From contig JABJGO010000092.1 of the NCBI GenBank assembly GCA_018662225.1, positions 1-59,709 of the forward strand: a stretch of DNA of 59,709 bases, in the 5' to 3' direction. Made by a program: the position numbers and the translations under genes. Shown here piece after piece: positions 44,862 to 54,555 of the stretch (positions are counted from its first letter, which is position 1; every line of letters starts with the position of its first letter). The notes under the pieces were generated by a model, which made no database searches, was not told where the DNA came from, and saw only the letters and a program-made list of their open reading frames with translations. Origin of the DNA: Rhodospirillales bacterium (lineage in GTDB: Bacteria; Pseudomonadota; Alphaproteobacteria; Rhodospirillales; Casp-alpha2).

Positions 44862-45722
44862 ATGACGTTTCGTGATCTGATCCTCGCCTCTCTGGCCGTT
44901 GTTGTTCTCGGCGTTAATATTGTGGCGATCAAACTGGCCGTGGGTTTTGCTCCACCTCTATTGGTGACGGGCCTGCGATTTCTTGCCGTGGGACTTGCAC
45001 TTGCCTGGTTTTTCCCGTTTCCCAAACAGCTGTGGCGGCAGGTCCTTGTGCTGTCTGTTGTTCAGGGCCTCATACACCATGGCCTGATGTTCATCGCCTT
45101 TGAAGGTGTTGATGCCGTGGTTGCGGCTATCATCATCCAATTGGGCAGCCCTTTTGCCGTGATATTCGCTTGGGTTATTTTGGGTGAAAAATTCGGATTG
45201 TGGCGAACGACGGGTATGTCCATAGCCCTTGCCGGTGTCGTGGTTCTGGCGGGCCAGCCTGATGTATGGAGCGCCAATACGTCAGTCCTGTTGCTGGTGA
45301 TCTCTGTCATGGCGTGGGGCTACGCAAACATTCATGTGAAGCGTATGGGCGATATCAATATATTGCAGGTCATGACGTGGATGTCTGTATTTTCAGCGCC
45401 GCAGTTGCTGCTGTCCTCATGGGTGATGGAGACTGGGCAATGGGACGCTATCGTGGCCGCACCGTTGCTGTTCTGGGGATGCGTTCTTTATGTGTCGCTG
45501 GGCGCCACTGTGACAGGGTATGGCATATGGTATTATCTGTTACGGGAATACAAGGTTGCCCAGATTGTTCCCTTTGCGCTGCTCCAACCGGTTGTCGGCG
45601 TGCTGGCTGGCATATTTATTCTGGGCGAAACATTATCCTGGGAGAAAGCCACGGGTGGTGTCATCGTACTGTTCGGCGTTGCAATTGTGCAGATCAGATC
45701 AAGTAGAGTGTCTGAAAAATGA
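44862..45722 (+). CDS. EamA/DMT-family transporter
   Basis: This 286-residue inner-membrane protein has ten predicted helices in two EamA repeats (about 5-130 and 145-280). Hallmarks are VTGLRFLAVGLALA, ILGEKFGLWRTTGM and, in the second half, VVGVLAGIFILGETLSWEKATGG. DMT proteins export amino acids, nucleotides, sugars or drugs; the substrate is unknown. The stop overlaps the amidase start by 4 nt (ATGA at 45719-45722), so the two are translationally coupled. Confidence 0.9.
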   Translation: MTFRDLILASLAVVVLGVNIVAIKLAVGFAPPLLVTGLRFLAVGLALAWFFPFPKQLWRQVLVLSVVQGLIHHGLMFIAFEGVDAVVAAIIIQLGSPFAVIFAWVILGEKFGLWRTTGMSIALAGVVVLAGQPDVWSANTSVLLLVISVMAWGYANIHVKRMGDINILQVMTWMSVFSAPQLLLSSWVMETGQWDAIVAAPLLFWGCVLYVSLGATVTGYGIWYYLLREYKVAQIVPFALLQPVVGVLAGIFILGETLSWEKATGGVIVLFGVAIVQIRSSRVSEK

Positions 45723-46393
45723 GTCCAGTTTCCTCACCCAATCATAATGAGCGACGGGATGTGGTCGGCCCCGATATGCTGGTGCTGCATTACACGGGTA
45801 TGGAAAACTGTGATGCGGCGTTGGACCGGTTGTGTGATCCGGCCGCCGAGGTTAGTGCCCACTACCTGATTGATGAAGACGGCGCGCAGTATGATTTGGT
45901 CTTGGAAGACAGGCGAGCCTGGCACGCAGGCGTATCCAGTTGGTGCGGCCATACCGATATCAACAGCCGCTCAATCGGCATTGAGTTGGTAAACCCGGGT
46001 CATGAGTTCGGCTACCGGCTATTTCCTGATGAACAGATTTCGCAGTTGATTAAGCTGTGCACCGGTATTTTGGAACGCCACGAAATTCCACAACGGAATA
46101 TTGTGGGCCATTCGGATATTGCCCCATCCCGGAAAGAAGATCCGGGTGAGCTGTTTCCATGGCAGCGATTGTCTGATGCAGGCATTGGTCTTTGGCCTGT
46201 CGATCTGGATTCGGAACCCGTGACACGCGATAACCAGGCGCACGTACTACAGGAGATCGGATACGCCCCATCAGACGTTGTGGCGGCTACCAGAGCGTTC
46301 CAGCGACGCTTCCGCCCCAGTGATATCAGTGGCTTGCTGGACGAGCGCACAGCCATCCTGATCGCGGCGGTTCACAAACTTTTCACAACTTGA
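45719..46393 (+). CDS. AmpD-like N-acetylmuramoyl-L-alanine amidase
   Basis: This 224-residue protein has an Amidase_2 domain and a C-terminal peptidoglycan-binding-like helix bundle (about 160-220). The zinc ligands are H24 (VLHYTG), H131 (GHSDIAP) and D141 (KEDPGE); E89 (IGIEL) is the probable catalytic acid. It has no signal peptide, so it is expected in the cytoplasm cleaving anhydromuropeptides during cell-wall recycling. Coupling to the EamA exporter suggests a joint role in turnover, but this is inference. Its last 11 nt overlap the convergent GNAT gene. Confidence 0.92.
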   Translation: MSPVSSPNHNERRDVVGPDMLVLHYTGMENCDAALDRLCDPAAEVSAHYLIDEDGAQYDLVLEDRRAWHAGVSSWCGHTDINSRSIGIELVNPGHEFGYRLFPDEQISQLIKLCTGILERHEIPQRNIVGHSDIAPSRKEDPGELFPWQRLSDAGIGLWPVDLDSEPVTRDNQAHVLQEIGYAPSDVVAATRAFQRRFRPSDISGLLDERTAILIAAVHKLFTT

Positions 46394-46835
46394 GAATTAA
46401 CTTGGGTAGCATTCGCCCGGGGATAGACCCGGACGGGTACTCGCCCACACGAGCGGCGCCGATGTGCGTGTAGAATGTCTCTGCATGAGGGTCCGCTACG
46501 ATGATCAGTTCATCAGCATTCATGGCGCGTGCCGCATCCATGGCCCAATCCATAAGCTTGCGGCCAGCGCCGGTACCCATATGGTCAGGATCCACGTAAA
46601 TCAAATCGACCTCGATGCCATCATTACACGGTGCAATGCTGGCCACGCCCACAAGATTGCCACCCCGTTCGGCGACCTGAAAATAGCCGGACGTAATATC
46701 ACTCGCCGTGATGGTCATTTCCTCAGCGCACATGGCCATGAAATCATCGTCGTATCCCCAATGCGCCTTGGCGCGGATACACAGATCCGTCAGGGCTTCA
46801 TGTTCGTCTTTGTTGGGCGCACGTAGGGAAATCAT
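46383..46835 (-). CDS. GNAT-family acetyltransferase
   Basis: This 150-residue N-acetyltransferase starts at the ATG at 46835, because TAGGAG lies 8 nt upstream of it; a longer frame starting 14 codons earlier lacks a ribosome site. The acetyl-CoA pyrophosphate loop is VDPDHMGTGAGRKLMDWA. The C-terminal part (FYTHIGAARVGEYPSG) is the usual beta-6/7 region. The substrate is unknown. It converges on the amidase gene with an 11-nt overlap and is 54 nt from the reductase gene upstream. Confidence 0.88.
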   Translation of the reverse strand: MISLRAPNKDEHEALTDLCIRAKAHWGYDDDFMAMCAEEMTITASDITSGYFQVAERGGNLVGVASIAPCNDGIEVDLIYVDPDHMGTGAGRKLMDWAMDAARAMNADELIIVADPHAETFYTHIGAARVGEYPSGSIPGRMLPKLILKL

Positions 46836-46889
46836 GTGTGCTCCTAACGCATTCGTTTTGTGAGCAGATGTTGTCATCGCTCGTTCGGG

Positions 46890-47504
46890 TCAGCCAAAAA
46901 TATCATCGTCGAGGCTGCTGGATTGCGCAAACGATTGTCCGGCTTGTCTGGCATGGGCCAGGTGACTTGCTCTGGTCTCGTCACTGCCTTCGGCGTTCGG
47001 GAAGATATGCGTTTCTACATCAGCAATGCCACAGTACCCGAAAACGCCGGCATCGATCTGGCGCTGTAAGGCGTTATGGTAACCGTACCGGCGATAGAAA
47101 CCATGGTCACTGGCAGCAGGGCAAAACATAGCGGCTTTCCGGTGAGTTAGCAGACCTTTGGTGTTGCCGTCTTCAAACGTAAAGGCGAAGCCGCTGGTGA
47201 AAACGCGATCAACCCACCCCTTGAGCATGGCTGGCATGGACCACCACCAGATTGGAAAAAACAAAGCGATGGCATCGGTATCCATGACCCGTTTGTGCTC
47301 ATTGGCAATTTTGTCGGATACTTCACCGGTACCGCCGTACAATGCGATGTCATGCATATTGAAACACGGATCAAACCCTTCGGCATACAGATCGGCAACA
47401 TCCACAGTATTTCCAGCGGATTTAGCTGATGAGATAAATTCATTCATCAACGCGTGGGTGAATGAACCCTCGTTGGGGTGGGCAATGACGGTCAGGATTT
47501 TCAT
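46890..47504 (-). CDS. NAD(P)H:quinone oxidoreductase, flavodoxin-like fold
   Basis: This 204-residue flavoprotein belongs to the MdaB/NQO1-like family, which transfers hydride to quinones in two-electron steps. The N-terminal FMN/FAD phosphate site is AHPNEGSFTHAL, and the family hallmark FPIWWWSMPAMLKGWVDRVF lies around residues 84-103. It ends without truncation. Upstream on the same strand are no close partners, so it is probably monocistronic or co-transcribed with the GNAT gene downstream. Confidence 0.9.
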   Translation of the reverse strand: MKILTVIAHPNEGSFTHALMNEFISSAKSAGNTVDVADLYAEGFDPCFNMHDIALYGGTGEVSDKIANEHKRVMDTDAIALFFPIWWWSMPAMLKGWVDRVFTSGFAFTFEDGNTKGLLTHRKAAMFCPAASDHGFYRRYGYHNALQRQIDAGVFGYCGIADVETHIFPNAEGSDETRASHLAHARQAGQSFAQSSSLDDDIFG

Positions 47505-47619
47505 GTGGGTCAGGTCTCCAAAATGTCAGATCAGTCATGGACGTGGACGCTACAGCGAATAGCGCCCAGTTCCAATACACCTGTTCCAATACATCTATGG
47601 GGAACCAGACTTGGGCGTG

Positions 47620-48576
47620 CTATTCAGCTTGCGCGACTTTGTCAGCGATTGCGTTCGCGGCGCTGGCTGCTTCTGAGTCTGAGAACCCGATCAGGATGGC
47701 TTGCGCAAGCGGGTTCAGAAGTCCGAGATCTTTCTCGACAGGAGAACCACCCGCATCACGAATACTGTGCGCTACTTCCAAAATTGAACCACATAACGTT
47801 GATGTATGAGCATACCTGGTCGATTCCATGCGGTCGCGAGTTTCTTCTGCAACGGCGATAAGATCGTCCAGCAACGTGGCAGAGTCATTAATCAACTGGT
47901 TTGGGTGGTTTGGATCAACAATTCTTTCTGCGAGGTACGCCAGTTGGAAACCATGCCGCTCGACTTTCTGTTCGTTGATCTCTGACAGTGTGTTTTTGAT
48001 GGCAACGGATAAGTCTACAGCTTCGTCTTCCCCGGTTACCTTCGTTCGCAATGTGTTCGGCACGTCAATCATGGGAATCTCTGTGCCTCGATCTGAATTG
48101 TTAGCCCTGCGGGTCGGTCCGACGTAATCCGTCGTAACCACAAATTGCTTTCTGTTTTTGGCTAGCCCACTAATGCGATCCCTGAGTTGCCCGGTTGATA
48201 TGGGTTGGATCAACAAATCATCAACGCCGCTTTCCAACACTTCTTTGACCATCTCATTACTGGGTTGATCGGTTACGGTCATGATGGGGATAAAGGGATT
48301 TTTGCCCCACTTGTGATGGCGCAATTCGCGTACCTTCGGAAACAATTCACCGTCGGGGAAATGCGCGCTGCATATAAGCAGATCAGGCGTGTTGTCCTGA
48401 AGGTGCTCCAGGATTTCGGTTAGCGTTTGCCCAACCAAAATTGTGCGGACACCGATATAGCGCAGCACCTCACTGATGCTTGTGCGCAACCCCAGATCGG
48501 TGACACTCAAAAATATCTCAACCTTGGAAAAATCGGAGTCCTCTGCCAAATCCCTCTCCATTCCCAGCGCATTCAC
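47620..48576 (-). CDS. Degenerate receiver-domain protein with helical C-terminus
   Basis: This 318-residue protein has an N-terminal CheY-like fold (about 18-140): IFLSVTDLGLRTSISEVLRY, TPDLLICSAHFPDG, FIPIMTVTD and GVDDLLIQPIS. The phospho-acceptor Asp is Ser70 and the conserved Lys is Gln124, so it cannot be phosphorylated normally and counts as a pseudo-receiver. Residues about 160-318 are mainly helical with no recognised DNA-binding or enzymatic domain. It could act as a protein-interaction platform in a signalling pathway. It is divergent from rnpB. Confidence 0.75.
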   Translation of the reverse strand: MNALGMERDLAEDSDFSKVEIFLSVTDLGLRTSISEVLRYIGVRTILVGQTLTEILEHLQDNTPDLLICSAHFPDGELFPKVRELRHHKWGKNPFIPIMTVTDQPSNEMVKEVLESGVDDLLIQPISTGQLRDRISGLAKNRKQFVVTTDYVGPTRRANNSDRGTEIPMIDVPNTLRTKVTGEDEAVDLSVAIKNTLSEINEQKVERHGFQLAYLAERIVDPNHPNQLINDSATLLDDLIAVAEETRDRMESTRYAHTSTLCGSILEVAHSIRDAGGSPVEKDLGLLNPLAQAILIGFSDSEAASAANAIADKVAQAE

Positions 48577-48638
48577 GTAGAATGCTTGTCATATGATAGC
48601 CAGTTTATAGTCAAACGGTAAGTCAAATTACAAATATT

Positions 48639-48652
48639 CATACATATGTATG
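48639..48652. repeat. 14-bp perfect palindrome upstream of rnpB
   Basis: CATACATATGTATG is a perfect palindrome in the AT-rich spacer between the pseudo-receiver gene (start at 48576) and rnpB. Matching bases continue patchily outside it. It could be an operator for either divergent transcript or a chance AT-rich palindrome. Confidence 0.35.
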
Positions 48653-48709
48653 TATTTGTGTCCGACACTTGGAATTTACACCGATCTTCGAACCTGATAT
48701 GACCATCTT

Positions 48710-49111
<402 letters not shown>

Positions 49112-49175
49112 TTTTTTTCGACGTCCTGCCGATACTTCGGTTGATGACCCGTTGCAGACCTTTGTGACACTGAAA

Positions 49176-51911
49176 TCATGTGCTGACAGTTCGATCAGGT
49201 GGGAATGTGATGGTGACAGTTGTTCCTTCGCCGAGTTCACTCTCAATGTTCAAACGTCCTCCGTGCAGTTCCATGAGGGATTTACAGATCGACAATCCTA
49301 ACCCGGTTCCCTCATGACGACGTGTCTGACTACTGGCGACCTGACTGAACGGCTGTAAGACCTTGGTGATGTCTTCGGTTCGGATACCTATTCCCGTGTC
49401 GGTGATCGCCATCTCAATAGATGAATCATCATTTAGGCTGACCTCGAGCATCACCTGACCACCATCGGGCGTGAACTTAACCGCGTTGGAAAGAAGGTTG
49501 ATTATGATCTGTTTTAACTGACGCTCATCCGCCCTTAGGGCTGGAAGAGGCTTTGGCACATCGGCTGTCAGATGAATCCTGGCGACATCGGCACGCGCCC
49601 TCACCATCATGAGACAATCGTTTACGGCGTTTGATATTTCAATTCTCGTTTCATCAATCGTTGCTTCACCGGCCTCAATCTTCGATATGTCGAGAATGTC
49701 GCCGATGAGTTGTAGCAAGTGTTTTCCAGAAACGTGGATGTCTTTTGCGTATTCAGGGTACTTCGCGTTTTGGTGAGGACCAAAAGTTTCGTCAGCAATC
49801 ATCTGGGAGAACCCTAAAATAGCGTTCAGTGGTGAGCGAAGTTCATGGCTCATGTTCGCAAGGAATTCTGACTTTGCGCGGTTAGCCAGGTCTGCTTCCT
49901 CTTTCGAGGCAATGGCCGTCCGCTCGGCCTGCTTGCGCACGGTAATGTCCTGCACCGTGGAGACCTGTTCTTCTACACCCCCTTCATCACTCCTGACCGC
50001 CTCACCAATTTCGACCACATCACGAACCTCGCCGTCCGGGCGAACAATCCGGTATTCGATTTCAAACCCCAACCCGTCCTTATTGAATTTACGTAAGGTG
50101 GTTCCAACGAGGTCTCGATCATCCGGATGAACAATCTGTTCCATTTCATGAGCCATATGGGCGTGAACTTCGTCCATCGAGACGCCCAGAATGTGAGCGA
50201 ACTCCTTAGAACACGATATCAAGGAATCAGTCTGGATATTCCAGCGCATACTACCGATATTGCCCCTGCTTTGGGCCTTCGCCAGAGAGGTATCACTTTT
50301 TTCGAGCGCCATACCCGCCTGTTTGCGTTTCGTAATGTCGCGCACAATTCCCACGTGAGCCACAGGGGTGTCTTGCTCATCGTATTCTATATCAGCGTAT
50401 TCATGGATGTGCCGGATTTGGCCATCTGGTTCGACAACCCTGTATTCCAAGGTGAATTCCCTGTGATCTTTGTCCGCATCAAGATATATCTGCAGCACCC
50501 GCCCTCGGTCGTCCGGGTGAACCGGTTCCATCATTGCGTCGTAGTCTTGTGGCACACCATCCTGTAAAGCGGCGATTTTCTCGTAGTTGTCCGACCAATA
50601 CGTCATCCTGTCTTCACCGAATGACCAGCGCCAGAAGGCGATGTCTGCCTGATTCATTGCCATTTGGTGGCGGTGTTCTGACTGGCGTAAGGTATCTTCT
50701 ATCTGATTGCGTTCAGTGATGTCTCGCAGTGCGACAATAAAAACCTGTTCTTCAGCTAAACCAGATTTTGAGACTGAGGCTAAAATTGGGAACTCACTAC
50801 CATCCTTGCGGAGGCCAGAGACCTCTCCGCGTTCGGTCATTGGCTTGAATTCTTCAACTGACCGTGCAAACCCTTCAACATGTTTAACGTGGGCCTCATG
50901 GAACCGGGGCGGGATCAGCTTTTCCAGCGGTTGTCCAAGAACCTCGTTCACTGAATACCCAAACAGGCGTTCCGCTGCCTGATTAAATTGACGGATTTCC
51001 TGGTTGTTGCCAGCAATGACAATAGCCTCCGGTGCAATCCTCAATATATTTTCCAAGTGGTCGTGGCTTTTCGAAAGCTCCAATTCAGCTTGCTTGCGCT
51101 CGTCAATTTCCATCCCAAGCATGGCATAGGGCTTGATCAGGGTGGTTCGGACAATGCTGATGAATAGAAGCCAATAGGAGGCAATCTTAAAGATATGGCC
51201 AACGATTATGGACGTGTCATAGACACTGATATAATAAGTGAAAGCAAGTTCTGCTGCCATGGTGAAAACAATTGAACCCGTCAACAGGGCGAACATGCTG
51301 TGATCCATCAGCGTGCGTTTCCGCACAATGTGCGCCAGAGCGGCGAACAGAATACTGATAATCACATATTCGCTATTGATCTTGAACCGGGTCAACCCCT
51401 GACCGTCGATGAACGCATCAGGGAAATTGCCAGACCATATCAGAGCGTAGAGGATAATAGCGGTTATCCCAAATGCGATGAACGCGATGTTTTTGTTAAC
51501 AGCTCTCGTCAGAAACAGAGGGGCCGCCAGTAAAAGAAGGGCCTCGCCGTAACGTCCCCCGATCCAAAACTGTGTTGCAGGATTGGCGCTCACCACCTGA
51601 AAGATATTCATCCCCTTGTATGACAGGGCATGGACAGTATCGAGCATGCCGATCCAGAAGTATCCACAGGCCAGAAACATTAGAAAGTGGTTGCGGGAAA
51701 AAACATAAGTTTGCCACGCCGTCACAAACATTAACGCAGCCACAATGATGGCAAAAAACTCTGCCAGAGTATGGAAGAGAAGAACGTTGTATATGCTGAC
51801 GATGATCAAAAAGGCAGACAGGCCAACGATAGGTGCCCATATGTGACGATGGGCAAACACCCTGAAAAAACCCTCCGATGTGTTTGGAGGGGTGCATGTC
51901 TGATAATCCAT
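49176..51911 (-). CDS. MASE3-like, multi-PAS sensor histidine kinase
   Basis: This protein of about 911 residues starts best at the ATG at 51911, which has GGGAAG upstream; a start at 51929 adds six residues without a ribosome site. The N-terminal 270 residues form a multi-helix membrane sensor resembling MASE3 (YGEALLLLAAPLFLTRA). Three PAS/PAC modules follow (APEAIVIAGNNQEIRQFN; ADIAFWRWSFGEDRM; REQ-like SLISCSKEFAHILGV), then HisKA with the His in FLANMSHELRSPLNAI and HATPase_c (LLSNAVKFTPDG, ADT-like TDTGIGI, EGTGLGLSI). It lacks a receiver domain. It may signal with the divergent kinase next door or with an unlinked regulator. Confidence 0.9.
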   Translation of the reverse strand: MDYQTCTPPNTSEGFFRVFAHRHIWAPIVGLSAFLIIVSIYNVLLFHTLAEFFAIIVAALMFVTAWQTYVFSRNHFLMFLACGYFWIGMLDTVHALSYKGMNIFQVVSANPATQFWIGGRYGEALLLLAAPLFLTRAVNKNIAFIAFGITAIILYALIWSGNFPDAFIDGQGLTRFKINSEYVIISILFAALAHIVRKRTLMDHSMFALLTGSIVFTMAAELAFTYYISVYDTSIIVGHIFKIASYWLLFISIVRTTLIKPYAMLGMEIDERKQAELELSKSHDHLENILRIAPEAIVIAGNNQEIRQFNQAAERLFGYSVNEVLGQPLEKLIPPRFHEAHVKHVEGFARSVEEFKPMTERGEVSGLRKDGSEFPILASVSKSGLAEEQVFIVALRDITERNQIEDTLRQSEHRHQMAMNQADIAFWRWSFGEDRMTYWSDNYEKIAALQDGVPQDYDAMMEPVHPDDRGRVLQIYLDADKDHREFTLEYRVVEPDGQIRHIHEYADIEYDEQDTPVAHVGIVRDITKRKQAGMALEKSDTSLAKAQSRGNIGSMRWNIQTDSLISCSKEFAHILGVSMDEVHAHMAHEMEQIVHPDDRDLVGTTLRKFNKDGLGFEIEYRIVRPDGEVRDVVEIGEAVRSDEGGVEEQVSTVQDITVRKQAERTAIASKEEADLANRAKSEFLANMSHELRSPLNAILGFSQMIADETFGPHQNAKYPEYAKDIHVSGKHLLQLIGDILDISKIEAGEATIDETRIEISNAVNDCLMMVRARADVARIHLTADVPKPLPALRADERQLKQIIINLLSNAVKFTPDGGQVMLEVSLNDDSSIEMAITDTGIGIRTEDITKVLQPFSQVASSQTRRHEGTGLGLSICKSLMELHGGRLNIESELGEGTTVTITFPPDRTVST

Positions 51912-52215
51912 CTTATCTTCCCATTGCATACGGGGGAGGGCATTATTGAAGCAGAAGCTTATAGGATAATTGAATATATGTGTATAATTTAGTTGTAGTG
52001 GTACCTGATACCTTCAACAGCCTCAGCCATAAATATAAGGAGGCATTCGTGGCCCTGCATCGGGGGCCGTAGGCTGCATAACCATGGAGCTCGGTGTGGG
52101 CAGAATGCCTTGATACTCGACACCATATCCCCATATGTTGTTAATGCCTGTTCATATAGCAATTTTCAATTTCAACTCTCCTTTGCGACTATCTTGAAAT
52201 GGATTAATTATACAG

Positions 52216-54555
52216 ATGCCTGACATTTTGTTGGAGAGTGTTCTCGCCTTAATCCTTTTCGGCCTGGTTTTGTATCTGACCGTTGTGAGCCGTACCCGAA
52301 CGTCCACAGCAAGTCGTGGATGGAACTGGATCGTCGGCGGTTTTTGTCTGCTTCTCTTTAGCAACCTTATCGGCATCGCCGATAATTTCGAAACTCTCAA
52401 CCAGTACGCGGTCATCGGCGATCCGGAAATACAGGTATTCCTGGAAAAGGTCGTCGGATCTCTTGGTGGTTACCTTGCGTTTACGATCGGTTTTTTCCTA
52501 TGGGTGCCCGAGGCGTTTTCCGCACGCAAACAGGCAGAGCAGAAAGCAACGCAAAATGCAGGCCTTTTACGCGATGTCGAACGCATTTCAAATACCGGCC
52601 ACTGGACATGGGTTGAAAACGAAGAAGATGCCCGGGTGGTTTCATGCTCTGAGCAGGCCGCCAGGATTTTTGGAACGACCGTCAAAGAATTTATCGCCAG
52701 TTCAAGTTCCCGTGAAGCGTGGCTGCAATGGGTATTTCCGGATGACAGGGACGCCGTCAATGATGCTGTGCAATCGTTCTATCTGGATTTTCAGGAAAAT
52801 CAGGCCAGTGCAAGTCCTTTCGATATCGAATACAGAATTGTCAGGACGGATGGAAAGGTTCGTCACATCCGCGAGCAGGCCGCATCCACAACGGATGATC
52901 ACGGCATCGTTTCGCGTTCCGTGGGGACGATCCAGGACATCACCGAGCACAAGCGACTAAACGAAAAGGTGCGAACTCGTGATGCCTGGTTGAGTGCAAT
53001 CCTCGAAAATGCGCCGATCGAAATTGTGCTCAAGGATACGGAGGGGCGGATCATGGCCATCAGCCGCAGCGTTTCGGATGATCTGGGCTGTGGAAGAGAA
53101 GGCTTTCTCGGATTGACGACCGCTGATTTTTTGCCTGACGATATCGCAGCGATCTATATGACCGCCGACCGGGAGGTCGTGGAAAGTGGCAAACTCATAC
53201 AACAGGAAGTCGCCGAGGAGATCGACGGTGTGATGCGCCATTCATTGAACGCGAAGTTCCCTCTTCGTGACGAAGACGGTAAAATCAATGGCGTCTGTAG
53301 CCTGACAACCAACATCACCGAAATAAAGCAGGCTGAAGTCACCTTACGCGAGGCTCACGGTGAACTGGAGCAGCGAATCAGGGATCGCACGTCCGAACTA
53401 GAGCAGGAAATACAGCAACGGATTGAGGCGGAAGGCGAATTACGCATTAGCGAGGCACGCTTCAGGGACTTTGCTGTTGGGGCGTCCGATTGGTTCTGGG
53501 AAATGGACGAGAATCTGTGCTTTTCGTATTTCTCGGAGCGGTTTACTGAAATTAGTGGTGTTGTGGCTGAGGACTTGCTTGGAAAAACGAGGCGGCAATC
53601 CAGTCTCGACATGGAAGATAAAAGAGTGCGCCAAAACATAGCGGATTTGGAAGCCCATCGTCCGTTTAGAGACTTCGAACATTCTCGCACCCTTCCTGAC
53701 GGTAGTGCTGTCTATATGGCAACCTCTGGAACCCCCATATTCGATATCAACAACGTGTTCAAAGGTTATCGAGGGACCGGTAGTGACGTGACGGCATGGG
53801 TCGAGGCCGACCATTCGCTGCGCCTGGCCAAGGAGGCAGCGGAGGTGGCAAATCAAGCTAAATCCGAGTTTCTGTCCACCATAAATCACGAACTCCGGAC
53901 GCCGTTGACTTCCATCAAGGGCAGCATCGGGATACTTCGCGGGTTTTTATCCGAAGGGCTGTCAGAAAAGGGACTTGAGTTACTGGAAATCGCCAGCCGC
54001 AATAGTGACGAACTGATCCATATCGTCAACGATATGCTGGACTATGAAAAGGCCGTCTCTGGTTCGCTGAGCTACCAAATGTCGCCATTCGATATAGGCG
54101 CTTTGACACAGTCCGCTGTGGATTTGACCCAGGAGTATGCCAAGTCCCGAGGTGCGAATTTTTCCTGTCACACGGATCAGTCAAATATTTGGGCCAGTAT
54201 CGATGAACATCGCTATGGGCAAATATTGCGTAACCTTCTGTCAAATGCTGCCAAGTTTTCTCATCAGGGTGGAACTGTTGATATTTCTCTGCTGGAGATG
54301 GATGGTTATGTTCGAATTGAAGTCACGGACTATGGTGTTGGCATACCGCTGGAATATCAGGCGACAATCTTTGATCCATTCGTTCAGATTGATTCCTCTG
54401 ATGCCCGGCAACATAGTGGTACAGGGCTTGGTCTCTCAATTTGCAAAACCCTTGTCGAGGACATGGATGGAAGTGTCGGATTTACATCCGAACCCGGCGT
54501 TGGATCGACGTTCTTTGTGGAATTTCCGACCGTAGCGCCACCCGATACCGCTTGA
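52216..54555 (+). CDS. Multi-PAS sensor histidine kinase
   Basis: This 779-residue kinase has two N-terminal membrane helices (about 6-25 and 72-92), then three PAS modules (about 105-250, 258-380 and 415-540). A coiled-coil linker (GELEQRIRDRTSELEQEIQQ, near 385-410) separates the second and third. The HisKA His is in FLSTINHELRTPLTSI, and HATPase_c has N, G1 and G2 boxes (LLSNAAKFSHQG, TDYGVGIP, SGTGLGLSI). It is divergent from the MASE3-like kinase with a 286-nt spacer. There is no adjacent response regulator. Confidence 0.92.
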   Translation: MPDILLESVLALILFGLVLYLTVVSRTRTSTASRGWNWIVGGFCLLLFSNLIGIADNFETLNQYAVIGDPEIQVFLEKVVGSLGGYLAFTIGFFLWVPEAFSARKQAEQKATQNAGLLRDVERISNTGHWTWVENEEDARVVSCSEQAARIFGTTVKEFIASSSSREAWLQWVFPDDRDAVNDAVQSFYLDFQENQASASPFDIEYRIVRTDGKVRHIREQAASTTDDHGIVSRSVGTIQDITEHKRLNEKVRTRDAWLSAILENAPIEIVLKDTEGRIMAISRSVSDDLGCGREGFLGLTTADFLPDDIAAIYMTADREVVESGKLIQQEVAEEIDGVMRHSLNAKFPLRDEDGKINGVCSLTTNITEIKQAEVTLREAHGELEQRIRDRTSELEQEIQQRIEAEGELRISEARFRDFAVGASDWFWEMDENLCFSYFSERFTEISGVVAEDLLGKTRRQSSLDMEDKRVRQNIADLEAHRPFRDFEHSRTLPDGSAVYMATSGTPIFDINNVFKGYRGTGSDVTAWVEADHSLRLAKEAAEVANQAKSEFLSTINHELRTPLTSIKGSIGILRGFLSEGLSEKGLELLEIASRNSDELIHIVNDMLDYEKAVSGSLSYQMSPFDIGALTQSAVDLTQEYAKSRGANFSCHTDQSNIWASIDEHRYGQILRNLLSNAAKFSHQGGTVDISLLEMDGYVRIEVTDYGVGIPLEYQATIFDPFVQIDSSDARQHSGTGLGLSICKTLVEDMDGSVGFTSEPGVGSTFFVEFPTVAPPDTA

